Assembly: GCA_018267475.1 (NCBI GenBank)
Contig: JAFDYI010000008.1
Coordinates: 1 to 42,788 of the forward strand
Direction: 5' to 3'
Origin: Bacteroidota bacterium
GTDB taxonomy: Bacteria > Bacteroidota > Bacteroidia > B-17B0 > Aurantibacillaceae
DNA: 42,788 nt
The notes beneath the pieces are model-generated. The model had not been told where the DNA came from, searched no databases, and saw only the letters and a list, made by a program, of their open reading frames with translations. Within the stretch, counting starts at the first letter, position 1. Every line of letters starts with the position of its first letter. Positions 1 to 8,123 of this stretch are shown in pieces. Made by a program: the position numbers and the translations under genes.

Positions 1-11
1 CTTCTAAAGAA

Positions 12-57
12 AGTATAAAAAAAAAGAAACTAGGCGCTTCGGCTCCGCTCAGCGCCT
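12..57 (-). terminator. Rho-independent terminator behind rsmI
   Basis: Read on the minus strand, a perfect 7-bp stem (AGGCGCT with AGCGCCT, 12-nt loop) is followed by AGTTTC and a run of nine T. It lies about 80 nt beyond the rsmI stop codon and points the right way to end that transcript. The loop sequence GGCTCCGC also gives it the look of a dispersed hairpin repeat, which cannot be tested in one window. Confidence 0.7.
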
Positions 58-134
58 GTTGTAAAAAATAAAAAATCAAGGCTGTATAAAAATGTTTTTT
101 TAACGGCTTTCAGACCAAAGACATAAAAAACCTT

Positions 135-824
135 TTATTCCTCCTTTTTTACCGTACCCGCTGCCTCTACCACCAGTACTATTTCGCCTTTTACGTTTTT
201 AGACGAAAAATAAGTTAGCAATTCCTGCAGGGTTCCCCGTTTGTTTTCTTCGTATATTTTTGACAACTCGCGCGATACCGATGCTTTTCTATCAGCGCCT
301 AAGGCATTTTTTAATTCCTCCAACAGCTTTACCAAACGGTACGGCGATTCGTACAAGATAAAAGTGCGCGTTTCGGTTTGCAGCATTTTTAACTTTGTGG
401 CACGTCCTTTTTTTTGCGGAAGAAAGCCATAAAAAACAAAGGTATCGCAAGGGAAACCGCTGTTTACCAGTGCCGGTACAAAAGCCGTAGCCCCCGGCAA
501 GGTTTCTACTGCTATGTCGTTTTCAATACAGGCACGCACCAGCAAAAAACCCGGATCGCTGATGGCGGGCGTACCCGCATCGCTTACCAAAGCCACATTT
601 TTAGAGCTTTGCAGCAAAGCCAGTATCTCGGGCAGCACTTTATGCTCATTATGTTGGTGGTAGGCTTTTAGCGGTTTTTGTATATTAAGGTGTTTAAGCA
701 AAAAAACGGTGTTTCGCGTATCTTCGGCTAGTATCATTTCGCAGTCTTGCAGCACCTTAATAGCCCTAAGGGTTATATCTTCTAAATTGCCGATGGGCGT
801 AGGCACTATATAAAGTTTGGGCAT
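135..824 (-). CDS. rsmI: 16S rRNA (cytidine(1402)-2'-O)-methyltransferase RsmI
   Basis: RsmI transfers a methyl group from S-adenosylmethionine to the ribose of C1402 in the decoding centre of 16S rRNA. The 229-residue protein is a tetrapyrrole-methylase-fold enzyme. It has the N-terminal PTPIGNLEDITLRA signature (residues 8-21), AEDTRNT near 34-40, and the SAM-pocket motif SDAGTPAISDPG near 81-92, followed by LPGATAFVPAL. The length is close to the RsmI core; the C-terminal extension of some homologues is short here. The ATG at 824 has no Shine-Dalgarno sequence, as is usual in Bacteroidota. A CATTTTTG box about 20 nt upstream is one base off the TAnnTTTG promoter consensus. A terminator follows the gene. 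The family call is secure. Confidence 0.95.
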   Translation of the reverse strand: MPKLYIVPTPIGNLEDITLRAIKVLQDCEMILAEDTRNTVFLLKHLNIQKPLKAYHQHNEHKVLPEILALLQSSKNVALVSDAGTPAISDPGFLLVRACIENDIAVETLPGATAFVPALVNSGFPCDTFVFYGFLPQKKGRATKLKMLQTETRTFILYESPYRLVKLLEELKNALGADRKASVSRELSKIYEENKRGTLQELLTYFSSKNVKGEIVLVVEAAGTVKKEE

Positions 825-933
825 ATTTTTTCTTAATTAAGCACAAAAATGTTAATCTTTTTGTTTAAAACTAAATAATTTTTTCTACTTTTATAGAATA
901 CTTAATCGCACAAATTTATTTATCATTGCAAAA

Positions 934-1359
934 ATGAAAAAACTTTTTGGTATTATACTTTTTTTTGCGACTTTACTTTTATTAAGTCCAACGAGGACTT
1001 ATGCTCAAAAAAACTTTCACGAAAACACCAAGGGAGGGCGCAAAAAGGAAGCGAAAAACCAAGTGCGTGTACAGCGCGTAAGTATTTTTAAGCGGAAAAA
1101 GAGCGCGGGCAACGCCGATGCTTTTGCCAGTCATAAAGCGGGAGCCGGTTTTTTTTACCGTTTGTTTCACAGCAGCTCTTCAACCGCGCCTAAAAACGCT
1201 TCGCTGCGTAAAACCAAACCCGGCAAGGTGCAAGACCGAGAACAGAAACGCTTGTTTAGGCGCAATGCTTCTAAAACAAAACTATCGAACGAGCGCTTTC
1301 AAAGCCGACAGCGTAAAGACAGGGCTAGGAATAGGTCGCGAGGCGGCTCTTTTAATTAA
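934..1359 (+). CDS. Small, very basic secreted protein of unknown function
   Basis: The 141-residue product starts with a clear Sec signal peptide (residues 1-24: MKK, a Leu/Phe-rich core, then TYAQ). The mature part is remarkably rich in Lys and Arg (for example KGGRKKEAKNQ, FKRKKSAG, RKDRARNRSRGG), has almost no acidic residues and no cysteine. I recognise no domain. A mature protein like this would be strongly cationic and could bind an anionic surface polymer such as LPS or DNA, but that is inference. A TACTTTTA box about 45 nt upstream is one base off the -7 consensus. The gene is followed by an outer-membrane barrel gene that has its own promoter. The signal peptide and codon use resemble the neighbours, so I take it as a real gene. 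Confidence 0.7.
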   Translation: MKKLFGIILFFATLLLLSPTRTYAQKNFHENTKGGRKKEAKNQVRVQRVSIFKRKKSAGNADAFASHKAGAGFFYRLFHSSSSTAPKNASLRKTKPGKVQDREQKRLFRRNASKTKLSNERFQSRQRKDRARNRSRGGSFN

Positions 1360-1397
1360 CCCTATTAAGAATAATTTTTTTCAAGCCATTTTAATCG

Positions 1398-1405
1398 TAC
1401 TTTTG
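1398..1405 (+). promoter_or_regulatory. -7 promoter box of the beta-barrel gene
   Basis: TACTTTTG matches the Bacteroidota primary sigma factor -7 consensus TAnnTTTG exactly. It ends 10 nt before the ATG at 1416, so the 5' leader should be only about 5-6 nt. No clear TTTG is seen at -33. Confidence 0.6.
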
Positions 1406-1415
1406 TAAAGAGCCT

Positions 1416-2141
1416 ATGAAACAAGTAAGGTATATGGCGTTGCTGTTTTTCTTTGCGGGTACCCTTTTTGCCCAAGACGGAATAACGACCGAAGAGTACG
1501 ATGCGGCTATGGAAAGTCAAAAAATCCATACCGACTTTAAAGAATCGCTTTTCTCTATTCGCTTTGCGGCTACGCTGCCCACTCCTCTATCAAATGCCGT
1601 AATGCGCACCAAATTTAGGGGCATTTACGAACTAAACGTATCTTTTAACCTGCGTATTACTCACGGCTTTTTTGTTGGCTTGGGTTTTAAAAACGGATTG
1701 CTGGGGCTAAACCGAATACCCAGCCCATCAAACGGGTTAGACCTTAACACCAAAATGCATCTTTACACCGGGTATATACGGGTAGGCTATAATAAATTTC
1801 ATACCGAAAACATTTTCTCCACCTTTGCACTTAATGTAGGTTACAACACTTCTAATTTTAGCGGTGTGGTAAGTGTAAAATCGCCCATTATCAACACCAA
1901 CTTTACCTCCCTTATGTTTGAGCCCGAATACACACTCAACTTTGCAGTAGAAGATAATTTTTCTATTGGCATTTTTCTATCCTACAACTACATGCCTACC
2001 GTGTTTAACCCTACTAATATAGCCATGCAAGATATTACCAGCCTTAGCGGGCTAAACACCAGCAACTCAACCAGTTTTATTAGCTTCGGTTTTGGTTTTT
2101 ATTACGGTATAGGAAAAAAATTCATAAGAAGAGATAAGTAG
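1416..2141 (+). CDS. Predicted outer-membrane beta-barrel protein
   Basis: The 241-residue protein has a signal peptide ending in LFAQ (residues 1-19). The rest alternates polar and hydrophobic residues with many aromatic ends (IYELNVSFNLRI, GFFVGLGFKNGL, LYTGYIRVGYNKF, FISFGFGFYYGIG), as in 8- to 10-stranded outer-membrane barrels. No catalytic motif or known family signature is visible, so porin-like, adhesin or structural roles all remain open. A perfect -7 box lies just upstream. The stop codon TAG overlaps the GTG start of recQ by one base, so the two genes are co-transcribed and probably translationally coupled. The pairing of a barrel with a helicase is likely an accident of gene order. 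Confidence 0.7.
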   Translation: MKQVRYMALLFFFAGTLFAQDGITTEEYDAAMESQKIHTDFKESLFSIRFAATLPTPLSNAVMRTKFRGIYELNVSFNLRITHGFFVGLGFKNGLLGLNRIPSPSNGLDLNTKMHLYTGYIRVGYNKFHTENIFSTFALNVGYNTSNFSGVVSVKSPIINTNFTSLMFEPEYTLNFAVEDNFSIGIFLSYNYMPTVFNPTNIAMQDITSLSGLNTSNSTSFISFGFGFYYGIGKKFIRRDK

Positions 2142-4045
2142 TGCAAACCACCGAAATTTTAAAAAAATACTGGGGATATGCCTCGTTTCGCCCGCTGCAA
2201 GAAGATATTATACAATCTGTTTTGCAAGGGCAAGACACACTGGCTTTATTGCCTACCGGCGGGGGCAAATCGGTATGCTATCAGGTGCCGGCTATGGCGC
2301 AAGAGGGCTTGTGCATTGTAGTATCGCCCCTTATAGCCCTTATGAACGACCAAGTGCAGCAATTGCAAAAAAAAGGTATTAGGGCAGTAGCAATTACCTC
2401 GGCTATGAACTTTAGAGAAATAGACCTCGCTTTTAACAATGCCATACACAACGGTTACAAGTTTATATACCTATCGCCGGAGCGTATTCAATCTCAAACT
2501 TTTTTACGCAAGCTGCCTCACCTCCATGTAAATTTAATTGCCGTAGATGAGGCGCATTGCATCTCGCAATGGGGCTACGATTTTAGGCCCAGCTATTTGG
2601 GTATAAAAAAAATAAGAGAGATAAAACCACTAGTACCCATGCTGGCCGTTACCGCTACTGCCACCCAGCACACCGTACAAGATATTGGCAAACAACTGGA
2701 GTTAAACGAAGTTCGGGTTTTTAAAACCTCTTTTGGAAGAAGCAATTTGCATTACCACATTAAACAAGATGAAAACAAACAGCAAACCCTGCTCAATATC
2801 TGTAATAAAATAAAAGGAAGCGGCATTATATATGTGCGAAACAGAAAAAAAACAAAAGAAATTTCTGACTTTTTAAATGCCCAACAAATAAGCAGCGATT
2901 TTTATCATGCCGGCTTGGAAGTAGGCGAACGTGCCCAGAAGCAAAGCAATTGGCTGCACAACCACAAACGTATTATGGTTAGCACCAACGCTTTTGGTAT
3001 GGGTATTGACAAGCCCGACGTACGCTTAGTAATACATCTGGATTTGCCCGACAGCATGGAGGCCTGGTTTCAAGAAGCGGGGCGCGGCGGGCGCGATGGA
3101 CAAACGGCCTACGCCCTCACTTTGTACAACCAAACTGATATAGAAAACTTACACGAACAGTTAGAGCAAGCCTTTCCCAGTATAGAACAAATAAAACAAA
3201 CCTATTCGGCCCTTTGCAATTACTACCAAATAGCCGTGGGATCCGGCGAAGGACTGTGCCTGCATTTTGACATAAACAGCCTGTACGAAAAATACAAAAT
3301 ACATCCCGCAGTTGTATATCACTCCATAAAATTTTTAGAAAAAGAAAACTACCTGAGCTACTCCGAAGCCCTTTACCAACCCTCTAAACTGCATATTTTA
3401 GCAAGCAAATACGATTTATACAACTTTCAAGTACAAAACCCAAAAGTAGATAACCTCATAAAAGCACTGCTGCGAAGCTATGGGGGCTTGTTTCAAGATT
3501 ATGTAATAATACAAGAAGCTAAAATAGCCCGTGCTTTGAAAGAAGATGTGCTAAGTGTAAAGAAAACACTGAAGCACCTCAGCAAGTTAGAATTGATCGA
3601 TTATATAGAACAATCCGGAACGCCTAAAATTACCTTTACACAAGCGCGAATATCCAATGCTTTTTTCTTCATTTCAAAAGAACATTACGAAACCTTAAAA
3701 CAACAGCAACAACAACGTATTAAAGCGGTGATAGATTTTGTGGGGAACGAAAACATTTGCCGAAGCAGGCAAATTTTACAATACTTTAACGAACATACGT
3801 TTGAAGATTGCAACACCTGTGATGTGTGTATTAAAAAAAAGAAAAACAGTGCCCGCCATACCCCAGCACAAATAAGTATGCAAATACAAACCCTTTTAAA
3901 GCAAAAAAACTACGAAATAACCGAGCTTATTAAGCTGCTATACCCATTAAAGGAAGAAGATGTGCTGGCGTGTATCAATCAACTGATAGACGACCACGTA
4001 CTAAGCATCAACAAAGAAAAAATACTTTCTATAAAAAAAGAATAA
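2141..4045 (+). CDS. recQ: ATP-dependent DNA helicase RecQ
   Basis: RecQ unwinds DNA 3' to 5' in recombination and replication-fork repair. The 634-residue protein shows the Q-motif region FRPLQ (residues 16-20), Walker A TGGGKS (39-44), DEAH followed by CISQWGYDFRPSY (around 135), motif III AVTATAT, and motif VI EAGRGGRDG. A zinc-binding RQC segment with spaced cysteines follows (ICRSRQ, then EDCNTCDVC). The C-terminal 90 residues are poorly conserved and I see no clear HRDC domain. Translation starts at a GTG that overlaps the TAG of the preceding barrel gene (TAGTG), and no ATG nearby is compatible with the conserved N-terminus. There is no separate promoter. Confidence 0.96.
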   Translation: MQTTEILKKYWGYASFRPLQEDIIQSVLQGQDTLALLPTGGGKSVCYQVPAMAQEGLCIVVSPLIALMNDQVQQLQKKGIRAVAITSAMNFREIDLAFNNAIHNGYKFIYLSPERIQSQTFLRKLPHLHVNLIAVDEAHCISQWGYDFRPSYLGIKKIREIKPLVPMLAVTATATQHTVQDIGKQLELNEVRVFKTSFGRSNLHYHIKQDENKQQTLLNICNKIKGSGIIYVRNRKKTKEISDFLNAQQISSDFYHAGLEVGERAQKQSNWLHNHKRIMVSTNAFGMGIDKPDVRLVIHLDLPDSMEAWFQEAGRGGRDGQTAYALTLYNQTDIENLHEQLEQAFPSIEQIKQTYSALCNYYQIAVGSGEGLCLHFDINSLYEKYKIHPAVVYHSIKFLEKENYLSYSEALYQPSKLHILASKYDLYNFQVQNPKVDNLIKALLRSYGGLFQDYVIIQEAKIARALKEDVLSVKKTLKHLSKLELIDYIEQSGTPKITFTQARISNAFFFISKEHYETLKQQQQQRIKAVIDFVGNENICRSRQILQYFNEHTFEDCNTCDVCIKKKKNSARHTPAQISMQIQTLLKQKNYEITELIKLLYPLKEEDVLACINQLIDDHVLSINKEKILSIKKE

Positions 4046-4092
4046 CAAAAAAATATCCTAAAAAAGGACTACCGTCGCTGCTCGTATTTTCC

Positions 4093-4100
4093 TATATTTG
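4093..4100 (+). promoter_or_regulatory. -7 promoter box of ettA
   Basis: TATATTTG matches TAnnTTTG exactly and lies 34 nt before the ettA ATG, giving a leader of about 30 nt that is A-rich and lacks a Shine-Dalgarno sequence. No good -33 TTG is seen. Confidence 0.6.
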
Positions 4101-4134
4101 CCTGCTTTTTAACACATAAAAAACGTAAAAAAAC

Positions 4135-5814
4135 ATGAGTACAGAAGGAAGACAAATTATATACAGCATGGTGAATGTAAGTAAAATTCACCCCCCACAA
4201 AAACAAGTTTTAAAAGACATCTACATTTCTTTTTATTACGGTGCCAAAATTGGCGTATTAGGATTAAACGGTTCCGGAAAATCAACCCTGCTGCGCATTA
4301 TGGCCGGCATGGATAAAGACTATTTAGGGGAAATTCATCAATCGCCGGGCTACTCGGTAGGCATGCTGGAGCAAGAACCGCAGCTGGACGAAAACAAAAC
4401 CTGCATAGAAGTAGTACGAGAAGGAGTAAAAAAACATACCGATATTTTAAAAGAATACGAAGAGGTAAACAACAAATTTGCCGAAGATATGACTCCGGAA
4501 GAGATGGACAAACTCATTAACCGTCAAGCGCATTTGCAAGATGAGATTGACCGCCTAGACCTTTGGAACTTAGATAACCGACTAGAGCAAGCCATGGACG
4601 CCCTGCGCTGCCCCGAAAGCGATACGCCTATAAAAGTACTATCCGGTGGCGAACGCCGCCGCGTAGCCCTGTGCCGCCTGCTGCTGCAAGAGCCGGACAT
4701 CTTACTGTTAGACGAGCCCACCAACCACTTAGATGCCGAAAGCGTAGATTGGCTGGAACAACATTTACAACAATACAAAGGAACCATCATTGCCGTTACC
4801 CACGACCGCTACTTCTTAGATAACGTAGCCGGTTGGATATTAGAGCTTGACCGAGGCGAAGGCATTCCGTGGAAAGGCAATTACTCAAGTTGGCTGGAAC
4901 AAAAAGGAGAGCGACTTCGTCAAGAAGAAAAAACAGAAAGCAAACGCCAGAAAACGCTGGCTCGCGAGTTAGACTGGGTGCGCCAAGGCGTGAAAGGACG
5001 AGGTGTAAAACAAAAAGCCCGCCTAAGCAATTATGAAAAAATGCTAAGCGAAGACGTAAAAGAAAAAGAAGAAAAATTAGAAATTTTTATACCCAACGGC
5101 CCTCGCTTAGGCAATGAAGTGATAGAAGCCACCAACATATCCAAATCTTTTGGCGACAGGCTTTTGTACGAAAACCTTTCCTTTAAATTACCTCCTGCAG
5201 GCATTGTAGGCATTATAGGTCCTAACGGAGCCGGAAAAACCACCCTTTTCCGCATGATTATGGGGCAAGAAAAACCCAACACAGGCGAATTTAAGGTAGG
5301 CCCTACCGTAAAAATTGCTTACGTAGATCAAACCCATAAAGCCATTGATGCCAACAAAACCGTGTATGATGTAATTAGCGATGGGCTTGACAACATTACC
5401 TTAGGCGGTAAACCTATGAACTCTCGCGCTTACATATCGCGCTTTAATTTTAGCGGCAGCGACCAAGGAAAAAAATGCGCTGTACTATCTGGCGGCGAGC
5501 GCAACCGCCTGCACTTAGCACTCGCTTTAAAAGAAGAAGGAAACGTACTGCTTTTAGATGAGCCCACCAACGATTTGGACGTAAACACCCTGCGTGCCTT
5601 AGAAGAAGGTCTGAACGATTTTGCCGGCTGCGCCGTTATTATTAGTCACGACCGCTGGTTTTTAGACCGCGTGTGTACCCACATATTAGCCTTTGAGGGC
5701 GATAGCACCACCTACTGGTTTGAAGGCGGATACAGCGAGTATGAAGAAAACAAAAAGAAACGCTTGGGTAATGTAGAGCCTAAACGGGTGCGCTACAAAA
5801 AACTATCGGTGTAA
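4135..5814 (+). CDS. ettA: Energy-dependent translational throttle protein EttA (ABC-F ATPase)
   Basis: EttA is a soluble ABC-F ATPase that binds the ribosomal E site and gates entry into elongation according to the ATP/ADP ratio. The 559-residue protein contains two nucleotide-binding domains and no membrane segment. The first has Walker A GLNGSGKST, signature LSGGERRRVALCRLL and Walker B LLLDEPTNHLD. The second has GPNGAGKTT, LSGGERNRLHLALAL and LLLDEPTNDLD. The charged linker between them (residues about 240-320, many Arg, Lys and Glu) is the ABC_tran_Xtn P-site tRNA-interaction motif. Length and the N-terminal SMVNVSK fit EttA rather than Uup or the antibiotic-resistance ABC-F proteins. 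It is convergent with trmN6, with only 7 nt between the stop codons. Confidence 0.95.
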   Translation: MSTEGRQIIYSMVNVSKIHPPQKQVLKDIYISFYYGAKIGVLGLNGSGKSTLLRIMAGMDKDYLGEIHQSPGYSVGMLEQEPQLDENKTCIEVVREGVKKHTDILKEYEEVNNKFAEDMTPEEMDKLINRQAHLQDEIDRLDLWNLDNRLEQAMDALRCPESDTPIKVLSGGERRRVALCRLLLQEPDILLLDEPTNHLDAESVDWLEQHLQQYKGTIIAVTHDRYFLDNVAGWILELDRGEGIPWKGNYSSWLEQKGERLRQEEKTESKRQKTLARELDWVRQGVKGRGVKQKARLSNYEKMLSEDVKEKEEKLEIFIPNGPRLGNEVIEATNISKSFGDRLLYENLSFKLPPAGIVGIIGPNGAGKTTLFRMIMGQEKPNTGEFKVGPTVKIAYVDQTHKAIDANKTVYDVISDGLDNITLGGKPMNSRAYISRFNFSGSDQGKKCAVLSGGERNRLHLALALKEEGNVLLLDEPTNDLDVNTLRALEEGLNDFAGCAVIISHDRWFLDRVCTHILAFEGDSTTYWFEGGYSEYEENKKKRLGNVEPKRVRYKKLSV

Positions 5815-5821
5815 TCATTTT

Positions 5822-6538
5822 TTAAAAATGAATATAAAAATCTTTAGTTAGGTTTTTATACTCATCGGTGTAATTGTGTCTGCCTTCATGCTCTATGCTC
5901 ATAGTCTGTTCTGTAACAACCTCTTTTGCAAAAGCAAACTGCATGATGTGTCTTTTTTCTTTTTCGTTGGTAGATTTGGTTTTTACACGCAACCATTTCT
6001 TCAAATACAAATCGCTTTTTTCGGCTAATTTTTTAAAGTCAATAGCCTCTTTAGTTGGAAGAATGATATAAAACACGCCTTTTTTTTGTAATAAAATTTT
6101 TACCCCTAAAATAAGCTCCGAAAAACTAAGAGTGTCGGTATGGCGGGCATGGCTGCGCTCTTCGTCAGGTGCCTTTGAAGAATCAACAAAGTAAGGAGGG
6201 TTGGTAATAATAAGGTCGTATTTTTTTTCCGAGTCTTTTGCTAGGTTTTGCAAACTGGTTTGATATACCTTTATTCTATCTGCCCAAATAGAATGTTGTG
6301 CGTTTTCTTGAGCTTGTTCAAAAGAGCCTCGCTCAATATCTATAGCATCTATATATGCTTGGCTTTTTTGAGCCATCATTAACGCAATAATACCCGTGCC
6401 GGTGCCAATATCTAATATATTTTGTGCTTGCTGCGCTTCTGCCCAGGCACCTATCAATACCGCATCGGTACCTACTTTGTGGGCACTCTTGTGCTGATGT
6501 ACACTAAATTGTTTAAAAACAAATGTTTGCTGCGACAT
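5822..6538 (-). CDS. trmN6: tRNA1(Val) (adenine(37)-N6)-methyltransferase
   Basis: This SAM-dependent enzyme methylates N6 of A37 in tRNA1(Val), next to the anticodon. The 238-residue protein has the N-terminal F-K-Q-F-x-V segment and a KVGTDAVLIGAWA motif (22-34) typical of YfiC/TrmN6, the SAM motif LDIGTGTGIIALMMAQ (42-57), and the catalytic adenine-N6 motif NPPYF (around 120). The spacing of these motifs fits the family well. The gene stands alone: it is convergent with ettA, and the upstream lipoprotein gene ends in a terminator. A TATATTAG box upstream is one base off the promoter consensus. Confidence 0.92.
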   Translation of the reverse strand: MSQQTFVFKQFSVHQHKSAHKVGTDAVLIGAWAEAQQAQNILDIGTGTGIIALMMAQKSQAYIDAIDIERGSFEQAQENAQHSIWADRIKVYQTSLQNLAKDSEKKYDLIITNPPYFVDSSKAPDEERSHARHTDTLSFSELILGVKILLQKKGVFYIILPTKEAIDFKKLAEKSDLYLKKWLRVKTKSTNEKEKRHIMQFAFAKEVVTEQTMSIEHEGRHNYTDEYKNLTKDFYIHF

Positions 6539-6612
6539 ATTTAATAAACCGTTCGCTTTTTTTTAGCGGACTAATATAATAAGAGGTTTTCTACAAAATT
6601 CGTGCCTCATAA

Positions 6613-6646
6613 AAAAAGCCCCGCTTTACACAGCAGGGCTTTTCTT
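6613..6646 (-). terminator. Rho-independent terminator behind the collagen-like lipoprotein gene
   Basis: On the minus strand AGCCC and GGGCT arms (with a further GC/GC pair beyond one mismatch) close an 8-nt loop and are followed by seven T. It lies 17 nt past the stop codon at 6663. Flanking A and T runs extend the stem, so it could also work weakly in the other direction. Confidence 0.8.
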
Positions 6647-6662
6647 TTTTAAGAGGGTATTC

Positions 6663-7487
6663 CTATTGTATAGTAGCAAAAGTATTTACCGGCGCCGAGC
6701 TAAGAGCATTAAACACCGTTTTTCCAGTTGATTGATCCACATAGCTTGATGCTCCTAAATTTCCGCCTACTACGTAAGCTGCAAAATACACCTGGTTGCC
6801 CGATGAGTAACCTAAATCATAGATGTTTGATGTAGGTACCATAATTCTAAACCAACTGGAGCCGGGTGTTACCGTAGCTGTAAAGTAGCCCGAATAATTG
6901 CTTACCGAAGAGGAAGCGGTAGTGCTGCCCGGGTTAGATGCAAACACAATAACTTGTGCCCCGCCTGAGGTTGGAGCCGAAATATAACCTCGTATTTTTA
7001 CATAATTAGTAGAAACCGTAGTAGTACCCGATGTGGTGGTTAGCACGGTATCAATAGCCACAGCCGATGCTACATTTATAGTAGGCACCACCGATAAGGC
7101 TACGTTTTTGTACATAGGGCCGCCTACAAACTGTATGTTTTGCGACAATACAGAACCATAACCGGTGCCCGACACCATTAAATTGTAATTTCCGGTGCTT
7201 AAACCGGTAAAATTATAACGGCCTGTATTATCGGTAGCGGCGCGCATTACAGCATTGGTGCTGTTATTAGTAAGAATTAGAGAGTCGCCACTTAGGCCAC
7301 TTAATATCTTGGCACCCGATAGGTCGTATAAGTTAACGGCTACCTCCATATTTCCGGCAATGTTGGGGCCGGTGGCTCCGGTAGCGCCCGTAGGGCCGGC
7401 AGGACCCGCAGGGCCTGTTTTTGAACAAGAACTAGCTAAGGCTGTTGCCAGCAGCGATAAGGCGATGGTTTTAAATGTTTTTTTCAT
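6663..7487 (-). CDS. Lipoprotein with short collagen-like tract and regulatory-like beta domain
   Basis: The 274-residue product has a lipoprotein signal peptide with lipobox ASSC (Cys21). It is followed at once by six Gly-X-Y triplets (residues 25-42, GPAGPAGPTGATGATGPN), a miniature collagen-like tract. Residues about 46-130 resemble a carboxypeptidase-regulatory-like (CarboxypepD_reg) sandwich: VNLYDLSGAKI, then RAATDNTGRYNFTGLSTGNYNLMVSG. The rest is Ser/Thr/Gly-rich beta structure without a motif I know. It should be anchored in the outer membrane or the surface. Triplets directly behind the lipidated Cys are common in Bacteroidota lipoproteins and may serve as a spacer. The function is unknown. 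The gene is monocistronic, with its own terminator. Confidence 0.75.
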   Translation of the reverse strand: MKKTFKTIALSLLATALASSCSKTGPAGPAGPTGATGATGPNIAGNMEVAVNLYDLSGAKILSGLSGDSLILTNNSTNAVMRAATDNTGRYNFTGLSTGNYNLMVSGTGYGSVLSQNIQFVGGPMYKNVALSVVPTINVASAVAIDTVLTTTSGTTTVSTNYVKIRGYISAPTSGGAQVIVFASNPGSTTASSSVSNYSGYFTATVTPGSSWFRIMVPTSNIYDLGYSSGNQVYFAAYVVGGNLGASSYVDQSTGKTVFNALSSAPVNTFATIQ

Positions 7488-7804
7488 AAAAATTGTTTTT
7501 TGGGTTTATATACGTTTAAGATGCAAAAATCAAAAAAAGTTTAATGGCTCGTTACATCATTTAACAAACTTTATTTTTTTTAACTTTTAAGCATTATTTT
7601 TAACACAAAACAAAGAGGTATCCCGCCATAGCCACCGAAAAAACATAAAAATACAGCGCCTATTTGTAGCAGCGGAAGCCTTAAAGGTAGCACTATACCA
7701 TTCCGTAATAATGAAATTATTTATTGTATTTTCCCTTAGTTACGGAAAAATACATTTACCGAAAAAAGAGTTTTTTTAAAAAAAACTAGTAAAGGAAAAG
7801 CCGA
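7488..7804. other. 317-nt stretch without a gene
   Basis: No coding frame with believable composition is seen on either strand. It holds the leader of the collagen-like lipoprotein gene at its left end. TTCCGTAA at 7701-7708 and TTACGGAA at 7740-7747 form a perfect 8-bp inverted repeat around an A/T-rich 31-nt loop. Beside hpf, an A/T-only hairpin (AGTTTTTTT with AAAAAAACT, about 7769-7787) is followed on the minus strand by CTCTTTTTT. The latter may be a weak terminator for the rpsU-hpf operon. Confidence 0.5.
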
Positions 7805-8101
7805 TTAACCGATGCTTTTTTCTTTGTGCTTTTTTATTTGCGCACGAATGGCATCTACCGCTGTATCTACCGCTTCCTCAAAGGTGGTACACTGTTTTTT
7901 TGCAAACAAAGGATTGCCGCTAAGGTGCAACTTTATCTCGGCTGCTTTATTCGCATTATCCGATGATTTTTCTACCCGTAAAATAACATCAGTACCTATA
8001 ATCCCGTCATGGAACTGAGTTAGTTTATTTATTTTTTCGTGGATAAACTCAATTAACTTTTTGTCTGCATCAAAGTGCACGGATTGAATGTTGGTTTTCA
8101 T
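7805..8101 (-). CDS. hpf: Ribosome hibernation-promoting factor (short HPF/YfiA family)
   Basis: This small protein binds the decoding centre of the 30S subunit and silences or dimerises ribosomes in stationary phase. The 98 residues cover one beta-alpha-beta-beta-beta-alpha domain: IQSVHFDADKKLIEFIHEKI, then DVILRVEK, AAEIKLHLSG and the helix FEEAVDTAVDAIRAQIKKHK. It lacks the C-terminal dimerisation domain of long HPF. It is the third gene of an rpsU-recombinase-hpf operon, 22 nt after the recombinase gene. That gene order recurs in Bacteroidota and ties ribosome hibernation to bS21 supply. An A/T hairpin plus T run behind the gene may end the transcript. Confidence 0.93.
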   Translation of the reverse strand: MKTNIQSVHFDADKKLIEFIHEKINKLTQFHDGIIGTDVILRVEKSSDNANKAAEIKLHLSGNPLFAKKQCTTFEEAVDTAVDAIRAQIKKHKEKSIG

Positions 8102-8123
8102 AATTTAAGATATTTATTTGTTT

